From positions 1 to 11,769 of the forward strand of contig CAYZXL010000100.1 in NCBI GenBank assembly GCA_964482435.1: 11,769 nucleotides of DNA, given 5' to 3'. Under the pieces are notes generated by a model, which saw only the letters and a list, made by a program, of their open reading frames with translations, did no database searches and had not been told where the DNA came from. This stretch comes from CAYZXL01 sp964482435. Its GTDB lineage: Bacteria > Auribacterota > JABMQX01. Shown one piece after another: positions 1-8,109 of this stretch; the first letter of the stretch is position 1, and every line of letters starts with the position of its first letter. Both the position numbers and the translations under genes were made by a program.

Positions 1-1
1 T

Positions 2-3000
2 TCAGTTCCCGACCTGGCGGTTACGCAACTGAATGTGCCTGCAAGCCTGGCAATCGATCAGCCCGCTGAAATCTCGTATTCTGTTCAGAACATCGGCGAT
101 GGAAGCCTTTCTGGCAAAACTTGGAAGGACGCGCTCTATCTTTCACGCGACCGGTATCTGGACGTAGACGACCTTCAGCTCGCATCCGTGCTGGTTTCCC
201 ATGATGTCGCCGTCGGCGCCACGTACACCAATTCAATGAGTGTGACAGTCGCCGTAGTCGAAGAGGTCGCCTTTTACTTGTTGCTCTCTGTGGACGACGA
301 GTGGGAGGTGCTGGAACGTCACCAGCTCAATAACGAGTTCGCAGTCGCGACTGATCTGGCCATCCCACGGCTCGCCGATGGCGTTTCCACTTCTGGAAGA
401 TTTACCGCGAGCGGGCAGACACGTTACTACCGTATTGACGTTCCCTTAGGGCAAAACCTTTTCGTGAAACTCGATGACCTCGACGACCAGGGCGCCAATG
501 AGATCTATGTCCGCTTCGGGTCGCTTCCGACGCGAGGGGCCTACGACTATCGAGCCAATGTTTCGGGGATGGCTGACCAAGAACTCCTTGTTCCTGCCGC
601 CACCTCAGGGGCATGGTATGTCATGGTTTACGGCGCGTCTGTCTCGGGCGGGGGGGATTTCACCCTCGAGGCGACATTTTCGCAACTGAGAATCACCGGC
701 GTAGTGCCGAATAGCAACCCAAGCGTGACCGAAGCAGTCCTCGGGATTTCCGGTGCCGGTTTCTACGGTTCGATGACGGTCGAGTTGGTGGCGGCGGATG
801 CGACTGCCTACCCTGCCGACGCGGTCGAAGTTGACTCCTTCAGCGAGATTACCGCCACATTTAACGCGGGCAGCGTCCCGGCAGGCGTTTACTCAGTCAG
901 GGTAAGTCGCGGTGGTGACTCCGACATGCTGGCTAATGCGTTCGAGGTCCTTTCGGCTGGCGAGGCGAAGTTGGAGACTGACCTCATTGTGCCCAGTCAC
1001 CTTGGCTATCACGGCACCGCCACCATCTATGTGGAATACCGCAACGCAGGCAATGCCTCGATGCCGGCGCCGTTGCTCGTGCTGACCGCTACGCAAAACG
1101 GACGCGAAGGAGCTCTTTTGACCCTGGAAGCTGTATGGTTGGCGAGCGGTTTCTGGACCTCCGCTGTCCCGGAAGGATTCAGCCATTGGGTTCAAATCCT
1201 CGCCAGCGGAGAAACGCCGGGCGTACTCCAACCGGGTGAATCGTTTCGAGTGCCGGTCTATTACGCGGGCTGGCAACAGCCATGGGATTCCAGCCATCCG
1301 TGGTTTCACTTCAGTCTGGGCGTGCTCAACGCTGACGACACCACGCCCGCCAACTGGACCGAGCTAAAGTCTGAGATGAAGCCCTCCTCCATCTCCAGTG
1401 AAGCCTGGGACGCGACCTGGGGAAGCTTGGTGGCTCAGGTCGGCAACACCTGGGGCGACTACGTGAAGATGTTGGACGATAACGCCCGTTATCTTGGCCG
1501 GCTGGGACAACGGGTTGTGGACGTGGGCCAACTGCTTGCCTTTGAGTTTCTCCAGGCAGATGGGCTGAATCCGCTCCGGTCCTTGGCGAGTGCGACGGAT
1601 GCCGGGGTTCAAGCCCCCGGGCTTCCGCTCGTTTTCACGCGCTCCTTCCCAGAAGCGATTTCGCAACGGCTCGAACTTGGACCGCTCGGGCGAGGCTGGT
1701 CGCACAACTGGCAGCGCTCACTCCAGAGTGCCGCCGACGGCACGGTCACGGTCTTGGGCCCCGGCGGTTCGCGGCGGGTCTTTCAGCCCGATAGCCGAAG
1801 CAGCAACTATTTTGCCCAACCCGGCGACCGCGCCACACTCAGTGGCCTGGGCGGAGGCGCGTTCGCTCTGCGCGAGCTGTCCGGACTGCTCCGGGTGTTT
1901 CGCTCAGACGGCAAGTTGAATTACATAGAGGACCCCCACAATAACCGCATCACCGCTAATTACTCTGGCAACTGGCTCACCAGCCTGACACATACCAGCG
2001 GTCAGTCCCTTACGATTGCCTACAACGCAGCCGGGCGAATCCAGACCATCAGCGACCATCTTGGTCGCCAGACTCAATTCTCTTACGACACCGCTGGTGA
2101 GCATCTCACCGGCGTTCAGTATTACGACGGTCGCACCGCGACCTACGCTTACAATGCAGGACAGGGTTCCAGCCTTTCTCACGCACTGACCGAGGTGGCC
2201 AACTCCTGTTGCAGCCACCAACATTTCATCTATGACGCCCAGGGCCGGCTGACCGGAACGCATCTGGACGGCAACGCGCAAGCGGTCACCTTCGCTTACG
2301 ACTCCGCTGGAAAGGTTACAGCCACCGATGCCCTCGGCCATGTAAGGAAGTTTTACTTCGACCACCGGGGGCGATTGGTGAAAACCGAAGACGCTCTGGG
2401 CAATGCCGTTCATCTGGCTTTTGATGACCAGAACAATCTTGTTAGTCGAACCGACCCGGCCGGGCGGTCCTACAGCCACGGCTACGATTCTCGCTGCAAT
2501 CTCGTTCGCAGCACTGATCCGTTAGGACACGTGAGCCGCTTCACCTTCACCGGCCCCTTCAACAGGTTGGCCTCGCGCACGGATGTCAATGGCAATGTGA
2601 CCCGGTACGCCTACACCGCCAGCGATGACTTGCAGTCTGTCATCTACCCCGATGGGAGCCAGGAAACCTGGACTTACGACGAACTGGGCAATCGTATCAC
2701 TTCGACCAACCGCCGGGGCCGCAGCGTGAGCTATAGCCACGACTCCTCAGGCCGGATAATCTCGAAGAACTATCCCGACGGCTCACAAGTTACTTATTCC
2801 TACGACCATCGTGGGAACCCGACGAACGTCGCCGATGCGACTGGCACAACCACGCTCGAATACAACGACAAGGATCAACTCACAAAGATCAGCTACCCCG
2901 GTGGCACATTCCTGACCTTCACCTACGATGCATCGGGTCGCCGCGCCACCAGCCTGGACCAACTCGGCCATCTGCTGACCTATGGCTACAACGCCACAAG

Positions 3001-5512
3001 CCAACTCGAAACCATGATGAACGAGCTTGGTCAAACGGTGGTTCGATATGAATACGACACGGCTGGCCGCCTGGTCCGCAAGACCCTCGGCAACGGTGTC
3101 TATACGACCTACGAATACGATCCCACGGGCCGGGTTTTGCACCTGGTCAATTTCAATGCGGACGACTCCGTGCTGTCCCGTTTCGATTATAGCTATGACA
3201 ACCGCGGCCGCCGGACCTTCATGGACACCCTCGACGGCAAATGGACCTACGAGTACGACGACCTGGGCCAACTGACTCGCGCGGTCTTCAGCTCGACCAA
3301 CCCGGAGACCCCGAACCAGGACCTCGCCTGCGTTTACGACGCTCTGGGAAATCGGATTCGCACCATCGAGAACGGCGTCACGACCAAATACACCGTCAAC
3401 AACATGAGCCAATATGTCCAGATGGGCGATACGGACTACATCTTCGACGCTGACGGGAATCTGATTCAGGAAATCACGCCTCAAGGCACAACGACCTACA
3501 CCTACAACGACGAGAACCGCCTAACCGTGGCCGCGAAAGGCGCTGACACTTGGGAATATACATACGACGCTTTTGGCAATCGCGTAGCGACTACCGAGAA
3601 CGGCGCCACAAGCCGTTACGTGATTGACCCGATTGGCCTGGGCAATGTCGTCGGCGAATACGACGGTTCTGGAAACCTCATCGCGCACCACGACCACGGT
3701 CTTGGGCTGCTTTCCCGAACGGATGCCGTCGGTAATCCTGCCTACTATGCCTTCGATGCCATCGGCAACGTGACCCAATTGGTCACTGCCGCGGGCCTCG
3801 TCGCCAACGCCTATGCCTATACACCTTTCGGCACGCTCCTCAGAGCGGTGGAGGCGCTTCCAAACTCGACCCAGTTCGTTGGCGAGCATGGCGCCCGATT
3901 GGATGGCACAGGCTTAAGCTTTATGCGTGCCCGATACTTCGATCCGGCCGCAGGCCGTTACAACTCAGAGGACCCGATTGGCCTCGCCGGCGGATCGCTG
4001 AACCTTTATCAATATGCGAAAAATTCTCCTACCATTGCCATTGACCCATCGGGACTCGACCCCGTATTGGATCCTAACGTAGGTGGCCACTGCCACTGTG
4101 ATGGAACAACACCGAGCATAGACCTAAACCTCAGCGTCCTTCTGGATAGCACACTCTACTTCTGTACCTTGCTTCATGAAGAAATTCATGCACAGCAATG
4201 TCGAGAGGGAAGATGGGGCGAGCCGGACGCCTGCCTTGAAGAAGAGGCGTACAGAGCTTCCGCTGACTGCGCAGGCTGGGCCACGTCTGAGGGACGGTTC
4301 TGGGGGGGAAAGGAAGACGAGAATCGAAAGAAGTGCCATCCGGATCCTCCGCCTCCTCCAAACCCGCCAAGCCCCCCTGCCGGCCCCGGCCCCGGCGCTG
4401 CCAGCGCTGCCGTCCAAGCGCACGACCCAAACCAGAAAATCGGCCCCGCTGGCTTTGGCACGGGAGGTTTCATCGCGCCCACCAGGGCACTCCCGTACCG
4501 AATAGACTTTGAGAACGAGCCGTCCGCTACAGCTCCTGCTCAACAAGTCGTCATCACCGACGAACTCGGCGCCAACCTGGACTGGGGCACTTTCCAGTGG
4601 ACCGAAATCGGCTTTGGTGACCAGTTGATCGTCGTGCCTCCGAACACTCAGTACTTCGAAACCACCGTACCCGTAAGTTGCCTCGACACGGACTTCGAGG
4701 TACAGGTTGAGGTGGGCCTCCGCTCGGCTTTGGGTCAAGCTTATGCTGTCTTCCGCTCGATTGACCCGGCCACAAGCCTGCCGCCGGCGGTGAACATCGG
4801 GTTCCTGCCCCCGGAGGATGGCACCGGTCGTGGACGCGGCCACATTTCCTACACGGTCAGCCCCAAGGGCGGCCTGGAGACCGGCTCAGAGATCCGCAAC
4901 TTCGCCCACATTTCCTTCGACTGCCAGCCAGTCATCGCCACGAACCAGAAAGACCCCCACGACCCAACCCAGGGCACCGACCCGGCCAAAGAATGTCTGA
5001 ACACAATTGATGCGGACCCACCGACCAGCGTCGTCCTCGCACTGCCCCCTTCCACTTTCAGCCAGTTTCTTGTCTGCTGGTCGGGCGAGGACATTGGCGC
5101 TGGTGTCGCCAGCTACGACATCTACGTCTCAGACAATGGCGGCCCCTGGACGCTCTGGCTTGCCCGCACCACAGAAACGAGCGCGAGGTATGAGGGCCAG
5201 GTCGGGCACACGTATGCTTTTTACAGTTTGGCGCGTGACAATGTCGGGCACATCGAGTCCGTTCCAGCTCAGGCAGACACTGCGACCACAACCACTGTCC
5301 GCCTCCACATCATCAGCGTGCTTTACTCGCAGGGACTTCAACTGACATGGGCAAGTAGTCCGGGTGAGACTTACACCGTGCAGTCCCGCACCGACCTGCT
5401 GAGCGGCACATGGAATGTGGAAGCAACTGTGCCTTCTCAAGGCGAATCAACCACTTGGACCGATCGCGACATAAGTTCAGGTCGCAAGTTCTACAGAATC
5501 GGGATCGAGTGA
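2..5512 (+). CDS. Giant RHS/YD-repeat surface protein with internal HExxH domain (5' partial)
   Basis: The frame is open to the left edge, so the true start and any signal peptide lie outside; the GTG at 35 is internal, because the residues before it (PDLAVTQLNV) already read as a CARDB domain. Numbering from that GTG, I see: CARDB-like (1-105), PPC-like beta domain (117-217), TIG/IPT (218-308), a second CARDB-like stretch (about 320-460), the RHS entry region (529-620), many YD repeats (about 640-1290), the RHS core signature RYFDPAAGRY..DPIGL (1300-1317), a zincin-like domain (1352-1430), a Pro-rich linker (1435-1460), a DPNQK-type beta domain (about 1465-1660), an FN3-like domain and a terminal domain (1755-1825) ending GRKFYRIGIE. 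RHS barrels normally enclose a toxic C-terminus. Here about 400 residues of extracellular modules follow it. The protein is probably secreted or surface bound. No immunity gene is evident downstream. The RHS assignment is firm; the toxin role is inference. Confidence 0.93.
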   Translation, partial: SVPDLAVTQLNVPASLAIDQPAEISYSVQNIGDGSLSGKTWKDALYLSRDRYLDVDDLQLASVLVSHDVAVGATYTNSMSVTVAVVEEVAFYLLLSVDDEWEVLERHQLNNEFAVATDLAIPRLADGVSTSGRFTASGQTRYYRIDVPLGQNLFVKLDDLDDQGANEIYVRFGSLPTRGAYDYRANVSGMADQELLVPAATSGAWYVMVYGASVSGGGDFTLEATFSQLRITGVVPNSNPSVTEAVLGISGAGFYGSMTVELVAADATAYPADAVEVDSFSEITATFNAGSVPAGVYSVRVSRGGDSDMLANAFEVLSAGEAKLETDLIVPSHLGYHGTATIYVEYRNAGNASMPAPLLVLTATQNGREGALLTLEAVWLASGFWTSAVPEGFSHWVQILASGETPGVLQPGESFRVPVYYAGWQQPWDSSHPWFHFSLGVLNADDTTPANWTELKSEMKPSSISSEAWDATWGSLVAQVGNTWGDYVKMLDDNARYLGRLGQRVVDVGQLLAFEFLQADGLNPLRSLASATDAGVQAPGLPLVFTRSFPEAISQRLELGPLGRGWSHNWQRSLQSAADGTVTVLGPGGSRRVFQPDSRSSNYFAQPGDRATLSGLGGGAFALRELSGLLRVFRSDGKLNYIEDPHNNRITANYSGNWLTSLTHTSGQSLTIAYNAAGRIQTISDHLGRQTQFSYDTAGEHLTGVQYYDGRTATYAYNAGQGSSLSHALTEVANSCCSHQHFIYDAQGRLTGTHLDGNAQAVTFAYDSAGKVTATDALGHVRKFYFDHRGRLVKTEDALGNAVHLAFDDQNNLVSRTDPAGRSYSHGYDSRCNLVRSTDPLGHVSRFTFTGPFNRLASRTDVNGNVTRYAYTASDDLQSVIYPDGSQETWTYDELGNRITSTNRRGRSVSYSHDSSGRIISKNYPDGSQVTYSYDHRGNPTNVADATGTTTLEYNDKDQLTKISYPGGTFLTFTYDASGRRATSLDQLGHLLTYGYNATSQLETMMNELGQTVVRYEYDTAGRLVRKTLGNGVYTTYEYDPTGRVLHLVNFNADDSVLSRFDYSYDNRGRRTFMDTLDGKWTYEYDDLGQLTRAVFSSTNPETPNQDLACVYDALGNRIRTIENGVTTKYTVNNMSQYVQMGDTDYIFDADGNLIQEITPQGTTTYTYNDENRLTVAAKGADTWEYTYDAFGNRVATTENGATSRYVIDPIGLGNVVGEYDGSGNLIAHHDHGLGLLSRTDAVGNPAYYAFDAIGNVTQLVTAAGLVANAYAYTPFGTLLRAVEALPNSTQFVGEHGARLDGTGLSFMRARYFDPAAGRYNSEDPIGLAGGSLNLYQYAKNSPTIAIDPSGLDPVLDPNVGGHCHCDGTTPSIDLNLSVLLDSTLYFCTLLHEEIHAQQCREGRWGEPDACLEEEAYRASADCAGWATSEGRFWGGKEDENRKKCHPDPPPPPNPPSPPAGPGPGAASAAVQAHDPNQKIGPAGFGTGGFIAPTRALPYRIDFENEPSATAPAQQVVITDELGANLDWGTFQWTEIGFGDQLIVVPPNTQYFETTVPVSCLDTDFEVQVEVGLRSALGQAYAVFRSIDPATSLPPAVNIGFLPPEDGTGRGRGHISYTVSPKGGLETGSEIRNFAHISFDCQPVIATNQKDPHDPTQGTDPAKECLNTIDADPPTSVVLALPPSTFSQFLVCWSGEDIGAGVASYDIYVSDNGGPWTLWLARTTETSARYEGQVGHTYAFYSLARDNVGHIESVPAQADTATTTTVRLHIISVLYSQGLQLTWASSPGETYTVQSRTDLLSGTWNVEATVPSQGESTTWTDRDISSGRKFYRIGIE
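4088..4330 (+). other. Zincin-like (HExxH) toxin-type domain within the RHS protein
   Basis: This segment follows the RHS core directly, where polymorphic-toxin domains normally sit. It begins with a His/Cys pair motif (HCHC, residues 1352-1355) and contains HEEIH at 1381-1385 (bases 4175-4189). About 17 residues later comes a Glu-rich helix, EEEAY (1402-1406), that could supply the third zinc ligand. The remaining Cys residues (in CTLLHEE, QQC, DAC, ADC) would suit a disulfide-rich secreted domain. RHS-linked metallopeptidase toxins are known; assignment to a named family is not possible by eye. Confidence 0.6.
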
Positions 5513-5598
5513 TCGAGACCTGAGGATTGCCGTCGCACATCTGGTGTTGAAACAGCCGCGTCCAAGCGGGGGTGTAGTCTTCGCTTCCTGATGGTCTG

Positions 5599-5767
5599 GG
5601 TCGTTTTCATAAACGACCATGCCACCACAGGTGTTGTGCTCGAGAACAACACAACTCCACTCGAAGCGGAGTTTACTCTTACAGGCAAAATCCATTTTCC
5701 CGATTTTGCGTAAGCCCATTTCATCGCAATCCATTGCACAGACGCTATATACGAACATAGCCTCGTC
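5599..5767. repeat. Tandem array of adjacent stem-loops (possible structured RNA)
   Basis: Stem-loops follow one another almost without gaps. (1) GGTCGTTT 5599-5606 with AAACGACC 5611-5618, 4-nt loop. (2) GTGTTGT 5631-5637 with ACAACAC 5646-5652. (3) AACTCC 5653-5658 with GGAGTT 5668-5673. (4) CTTAC 5678-5682 plus GCAAAAT 5685-5691, pairing with ATTTTGC 5703-5709 plus GTAAG 5710-5714, with a 2-nt bulge. (5) GCAA 5726-5729 with TTGC 5734-5737. (6) GACG plus CTAT 5741-5748 with ATAG 5757-5760 and CGTC 5764-5767. None has a T-run, so they do not look like terminators. The strand is unknown. A structured RNA, a recombination site or decayed repeats are all possible. Confidence 0.45.
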
Positions 5768-6287
5768 AGAAACGCCATTGTTCTCCACCTACTTGGCAAA
5801 GGGTACGGGTGTCAGACGGAACGAATCTGGCATCTTGTTGGGGCTTGCGGAGTTACGTAGTCGTCTGAATGATGTTTTCTGTGTCGAAATCGTGCATCGC
5901 GTTTTGAGGCTCGGGAGGTCTCCTTTTATCCGCCCTATGTCGTGGTGGGCAGACGGGCTTCCATATGTCCGCGCACGAGTGTGTCCGCGTTGGGCACGAT
6001 TGGCATGGTGCGCGACAGCAACTCCTATAACGATGGATGGCCCACCCTTCAAGGCGAGTCGGAAGTGTGCATCCCCACCGACGGCTGAACAAGGCGGCGA
6101 CCTTGCCCCTCATGTTCACAAATCAATTTTCAGAGACGTGGTCCGTTTCCTGAGAGAATCAGACCACCGTGATTCGCGAAGGCGAGCCACAAGCAAAGGT
6201 CCTTTCGAAGCGTCACCGACGCGTCTCCGCCAAGCCCTCTGAGCGGTTGAGCGGACCTTGCGGCGTGACAGAGCTGGCGAAAGGGCT

Positions 6288-6298
6288 CTGATCGCCTT
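6288..6298 (+). repeat. Left copy of 11-bp direct repeat flanking the cassette
   Basis: CTGATCGCCTT here is identical to 11114-11124, which overlaps the stop codon of the last cassette gene. The two copies enclose exactly the four-gene cassette. Eleven bases is short enough that chance cannot be excluded. Confidence 0.35.
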
Positions 6299-6319
6299 AC
6301 TGTCCAGTTTCGCCCTCCA

Positions 6320-6331
6320 GGAATTCACGCT
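6320..6331 (+). repeat. Left copy of 12-bp inverted match across the cassette
   Basis: GGAATTCACGCT here recurs in inverted orientation at 11222-11233 (AGCGTGAATTCC on the plus strand), in the noncoding gap between the cassette and the recombinase. It could be a recombinase-related site or a coincidence. Confidence 0.3.
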
Positions 6332-6493
6332 GACTTTCGTCACCTCACCAGCGTCTTGCGTCCCACACATCCGAGACTTGCGTCTGACTTTCCTTCAAGA
6401 CCCGCCTCATCAGCCCGTCCCCATTATTCTCCCAGTCCGTCTCGCAATCCTACTCACGATTACTTCGTTCCTGCCAACTGACCCCAGATCAAC

Positions 6494-6538
6494 GGGGGCG
6501 AGCATGTCTTCAGGGGACTCCTCGCCCGCTCTCTTTTT
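6494..6538 (+). terminator. Hairpin plus T5 ahead of the RHH gene (terminator or attenuator)
   Basis: GGGCGAG (6496-6502) pairs with CTCGCCC (6521-6527). A further GTC/GAC pairing is possible inside the loop, and T5 follows at 6534-6538. The element ends only 15 nt before the ribosome binding site of the next gene, so it may terminate upstream transcription or attenuate cassette expression. The sequence after the T-run resembles that after the hairpin at 8037-8081. Confidence 0.5.
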
Positions 6539-6552
6539 CACAACACGACAAG

Positions 6553-6560
6553 AAAGGAGG
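6553..6560 (+). promoter_or_regulatory. Strong Shine-Dalgarno for the RHH gene
   Basis: AAAGGAGG with 7 nt to the ATG at 6568 is a near-perfect ribosome binding site. It fixes the start of the small gene and argues that this short frame is genuinely translated. Confidence 0.8.
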
Positions 6561-6567
6561 CCTCTCT

Positions 6568-6771
6568 ATGTATAGCCCGAAAATCAAGCCAGAGCTTATT
6601 CCGGAGCTCTACAGAATCAAAACGGAGCTGAAGCAGCCAATGACGAAGGTCGTGGACCGGATGGTTCGCCAATCAATTCGCCGATGGAAACAACAAAGAG
6701 AAAGGAACAACAATCATGAGAATAACACTGTCAACAGTCAGACAAGTCCTGAGGGAAGCACTGGGATTTGA
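6568..6771 (+). CDS. Small ribbon-helix-helix-like protein (67 aa)
   Basis: This 67-aa protein opens with YSPKIKPELIPELYRIK and continues PMTKVVDRMVRQSI, a layout of one short strand, a helix, a turn and a second helix as in CopG/Arc-type ribbon-helix-helix DNA-binding proteins. Residues 1-45 fit that fold. The tail after about 47 is basic and then Asn/Ser-rich, and its last 56 nt overlap the next gene, so the tail composition may be constrained by the overlap. The start is fixed by an excellent ribosome binding site. As the first gene of the cassette it could be an autoregulator; imperfect direct repeats at 6330-6392 upstream are possible operators. The RHH assignment rests on sequence pattern only. 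An accessory peptide unrelated to RHH is the main alternative. Confidence 0.7.
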   Translation: MYSPKIKPELIPELYRIKTELKQPMTKVVDRMVRQSIRRWKQQRERNNNHENNTVNSQTSPEGSTGI

Positions 6772-8011
6772 GTCGCTCACAGCGAGCTTCATCAGGAGAA
6801 TAGAAGAGGCGGAGTGGTGTCCAACGGCTGCCATCAGCAGAGAAGGCGTTCTCGTCTACAACCGAGAATTCGTGGCAAAGAACATTGCATCCCGCGAGGA
6901 CCTGTTCAGCCTGATGTTTCACGAAATCCTGCACATCGTGTTTCAGTCGTTTATCTACGCCTGTGGTCCTGTCGAGAACCTTGCTGCTGATGCCATCATC
7001 AACGCGGTGATCAGCCAGCTCTATTCGGCAGAATCAGGCGGAGGAAAGCTTTTCGCGAAACTCTATCACAAAGAAGGCGTCGAGGGATTGCTCAGGCCAA
7101 GAAGCAGTTTGCAGAATTCTCGTTTCGAAAGGCTCTATCAGGTCCTTTACACATCATGGCGAAAAGAGAAGCAACTCACCACAGGAGAGATGATCCAGAC
7201 GCTGAAGATTCTTTTGCAGGGCGAGACTTTCAACATCCTGCTCCTCGGCAGCCACTTTCCCAAAGGTGCAGGAAACGAACCAACGCCGGCCTTTGAGCCC
7301 ATTGACCGAGAAACAGCTGCGAGAATTGCCGAGGACATCAAGAAGGACATCGCAGGGGGCAGGGAAGCGGGTTACTACCCAACCATCTCAGAGCTTCTGA
7401 TGGAGGCACTCGAGTCGAAGCTCTCGATCAGGCGAAGCCTCTTGCTCGGCTACGCAACAGACAGGAAAATTGACCGATTCAAAGAGGAGTTCAGGGAAAG
7501 GCACAGCATCGTCTCGCCGATTCCTCTCTATCCTTCCAAGAAAGACCTTGTTCTCCTCGCATCGGGTCTCCTGCCCCTTTACTTCCACAACACCCTGAAC
7601 AGGCCGAGGCAAAGGAGAAAAGGCATCGCCATCTACCTCGACGTCTCGGGAAGCGTGAATGACCACTTGCCGGAAATCCTCGGCATCCTCCGCCGACTTC
7701 AAAACGAGATCACGAGCGTGTATCAGTTCTCGAATGAAGTTGTGGAAACGTCAATGCACGAGTTAGCCCGAGGCAAAATCAAGACGACCTTCGGCACCTC
7801 TTTTGACTCTGTGGCGAGCTCGATCCTCGAAAACCAATACGAGAAGGCAGTGGTCGTCACAGACGGCTACTCGAGCATCAGCGCTGAGTCTCAGAAGAGG
7901 ATGAAGGAAAGAGATGTCAGAATCCTGACCATCCTGTTCGGAGGAGCAAGCGAAAGAAACGACTTTGCGGGTTTCGGTGAGGTCGTTCATCTGCAAAACG
8001 CGGTAACTTAA
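6716..8011 (+). CDS. Metallopeptidase-like plus VWA domain fusion protein (431 aa)
   Basis: The N-terminal half carries HEILH at residues 69-73 (bases 6920-6934). It is followed by NLAADAIIN (88-96), the HExxH...N-x-A-A-D pattern of the DUF2201/COG3864 type of predicted metal-dependent peptidases. The C-terminal part (about 300-431) is a von Willebrand factor A domain with a complete MIDAS: D309-x-S311-x-S313 in LDVSGSV, T361 in FGTS, and D383 in VTDGYSS. No signal peptide or membrane segment is evident, so it should be cytoplasmic. The start is ATG 6716, with AAGGA 9 nt upstream, inside the 3' end of the RHH gene; translational coupling is likely. VWA proteins of this type partner with MoxR ATPases, and such a gene follows at 8110. 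The substrate is unknown, and the HExxH half might be catalytic or only structural. Confidence 0.88.
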   Translation: MRITLSTVRQVLREALGFESLTASFIRRIEEAEWCPTAAISREGVLVYNREFVAKNIASREDLFSLMFHEILHIVFQSFIYACGPVENLAADAIINAVISQLYSAESGGGKLFAKLYHKEGVEGLLRPRSSLQNSRFERLYQVLYTSWRKEKQLTTGEMIQTLKILLQGETFNILLLGSHFPKGAGNEPTPAFEPIDRETAARIAEDIKKDIAGGREAGYYPTISELLMEALESKLSIRRSLLLGYATDRKIDRFKEEFRERHSIVSPIPLYPSKKDLVLLASGLLPLYFHNTLNRPRQRRKGIAIYLDVSGSVNDHLPEILGILRRLQNEITSVYQFSNEVVETSMHELARGKIKTTFGTSFDSVASSILENQYEKAVVVTDGYSSISAESQKRMKERDVRILTILFGGASERNDFAGFGEVVHLQNAVT

Positions 8012-8036
8012 CGAACCACAAAACAAAATCTGTCAC

Positions 8037-8081
8037 GGGGGAAGTGTCCTGCGTCACGCGGGATGCCTCCCCCCTTTTTTT
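8037..8081 (+). terminator. Strong intrinsic terminator or attenuator between the VWA and MoxR genes
   Basis: GGGGG (8037-8041) pairs with the C-run at 8069-8074. An inner stem, TCCTGCG (8047-8053) with CGCGGGA (8057-8063), closes a 3-nt loop, and T7 follows at 8075-8081. This is a canonical Rho-independent terminator. It ends 14 nt before the ribosome binding site of the ATPase gene and no clear promoter follows it, so partial readthrough or attenuation is plausible. Confidence 0.85.
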
Positions 8082-8109
8082 CACCAAATCAAGGAAAGGA
8101 GAAACACAG

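Larger units (their letters stand above)
5513..6493. other. About 1 kb without a convincing gene, rich in inverted repeats
   Basis: Open frames exist on both strands here (for example 5619-6242 plus and 5477-5788 minus), but their translations are low in recognisable motifs, lack good ribosome binding sites and overlap one another. I therefore read the stretch as noncoding or decayed. It contains many short perfect stems: 5564-5568 with 5582-5586, the run at 5599-5767, TCAGACG at 5812 with CGTCTGA at 5862, GCGCAC at 5971 with GTGCGC at 6008, CAAGG at 6090 with CCTTG at 6101, GTGGTC at 6138 with GACCAC at 6162, GCGTC at 6210 with GACGC at 6218, and CAGAGC at 6269 with GCTCTG at 6285. From about 6300 to 6550 the plus strand is pyrimidine-rich, opposite to the purine-rich genes that follow. 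Confidence 0.55.

Noticed and set aside
2783..3484. 233-aa minus-strand open frame inside the RHS gene
   Set aside because: Antisense shadow of GC-rich YD repeats; the plus-strand frame has clear family motifs throughout.
4124..4843. 239-aa minus-strand open frame
   Set aside because: Lies opposite the zincin and linker domains of the RHS gene, with Gly/Arg-rich low-information translation.
5477..5788. 103-aa minus-strand open frame overlapping the RHS 3' end
   Set aside because: The translation looks slightly protein-like, but there is no good start signal and it overlaps the RHS gene; could be a decayed gene, not supported enough to list.
5619..6242. 207-aa plus-strand open frame in the gap
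   Set aside because: No ribosome binding site, no recognisable motif, and Arg/Pro/Ser-rich translation typical of chance frames; it overlaps dense inverted repeats.
6258..6575. 105-aa plus-strand open frame before the RHH gene
   Set aside because: Runs through the hairpin and ribosome binding site of the next gene and has no start signal.
8044..8109. GTG 8044 as the start of the ATPase
   Set aside because: It sits inside the terminator stem with no ribosome binding site; ATG 8110 has one at good spacing and begins just before the conserved domain.
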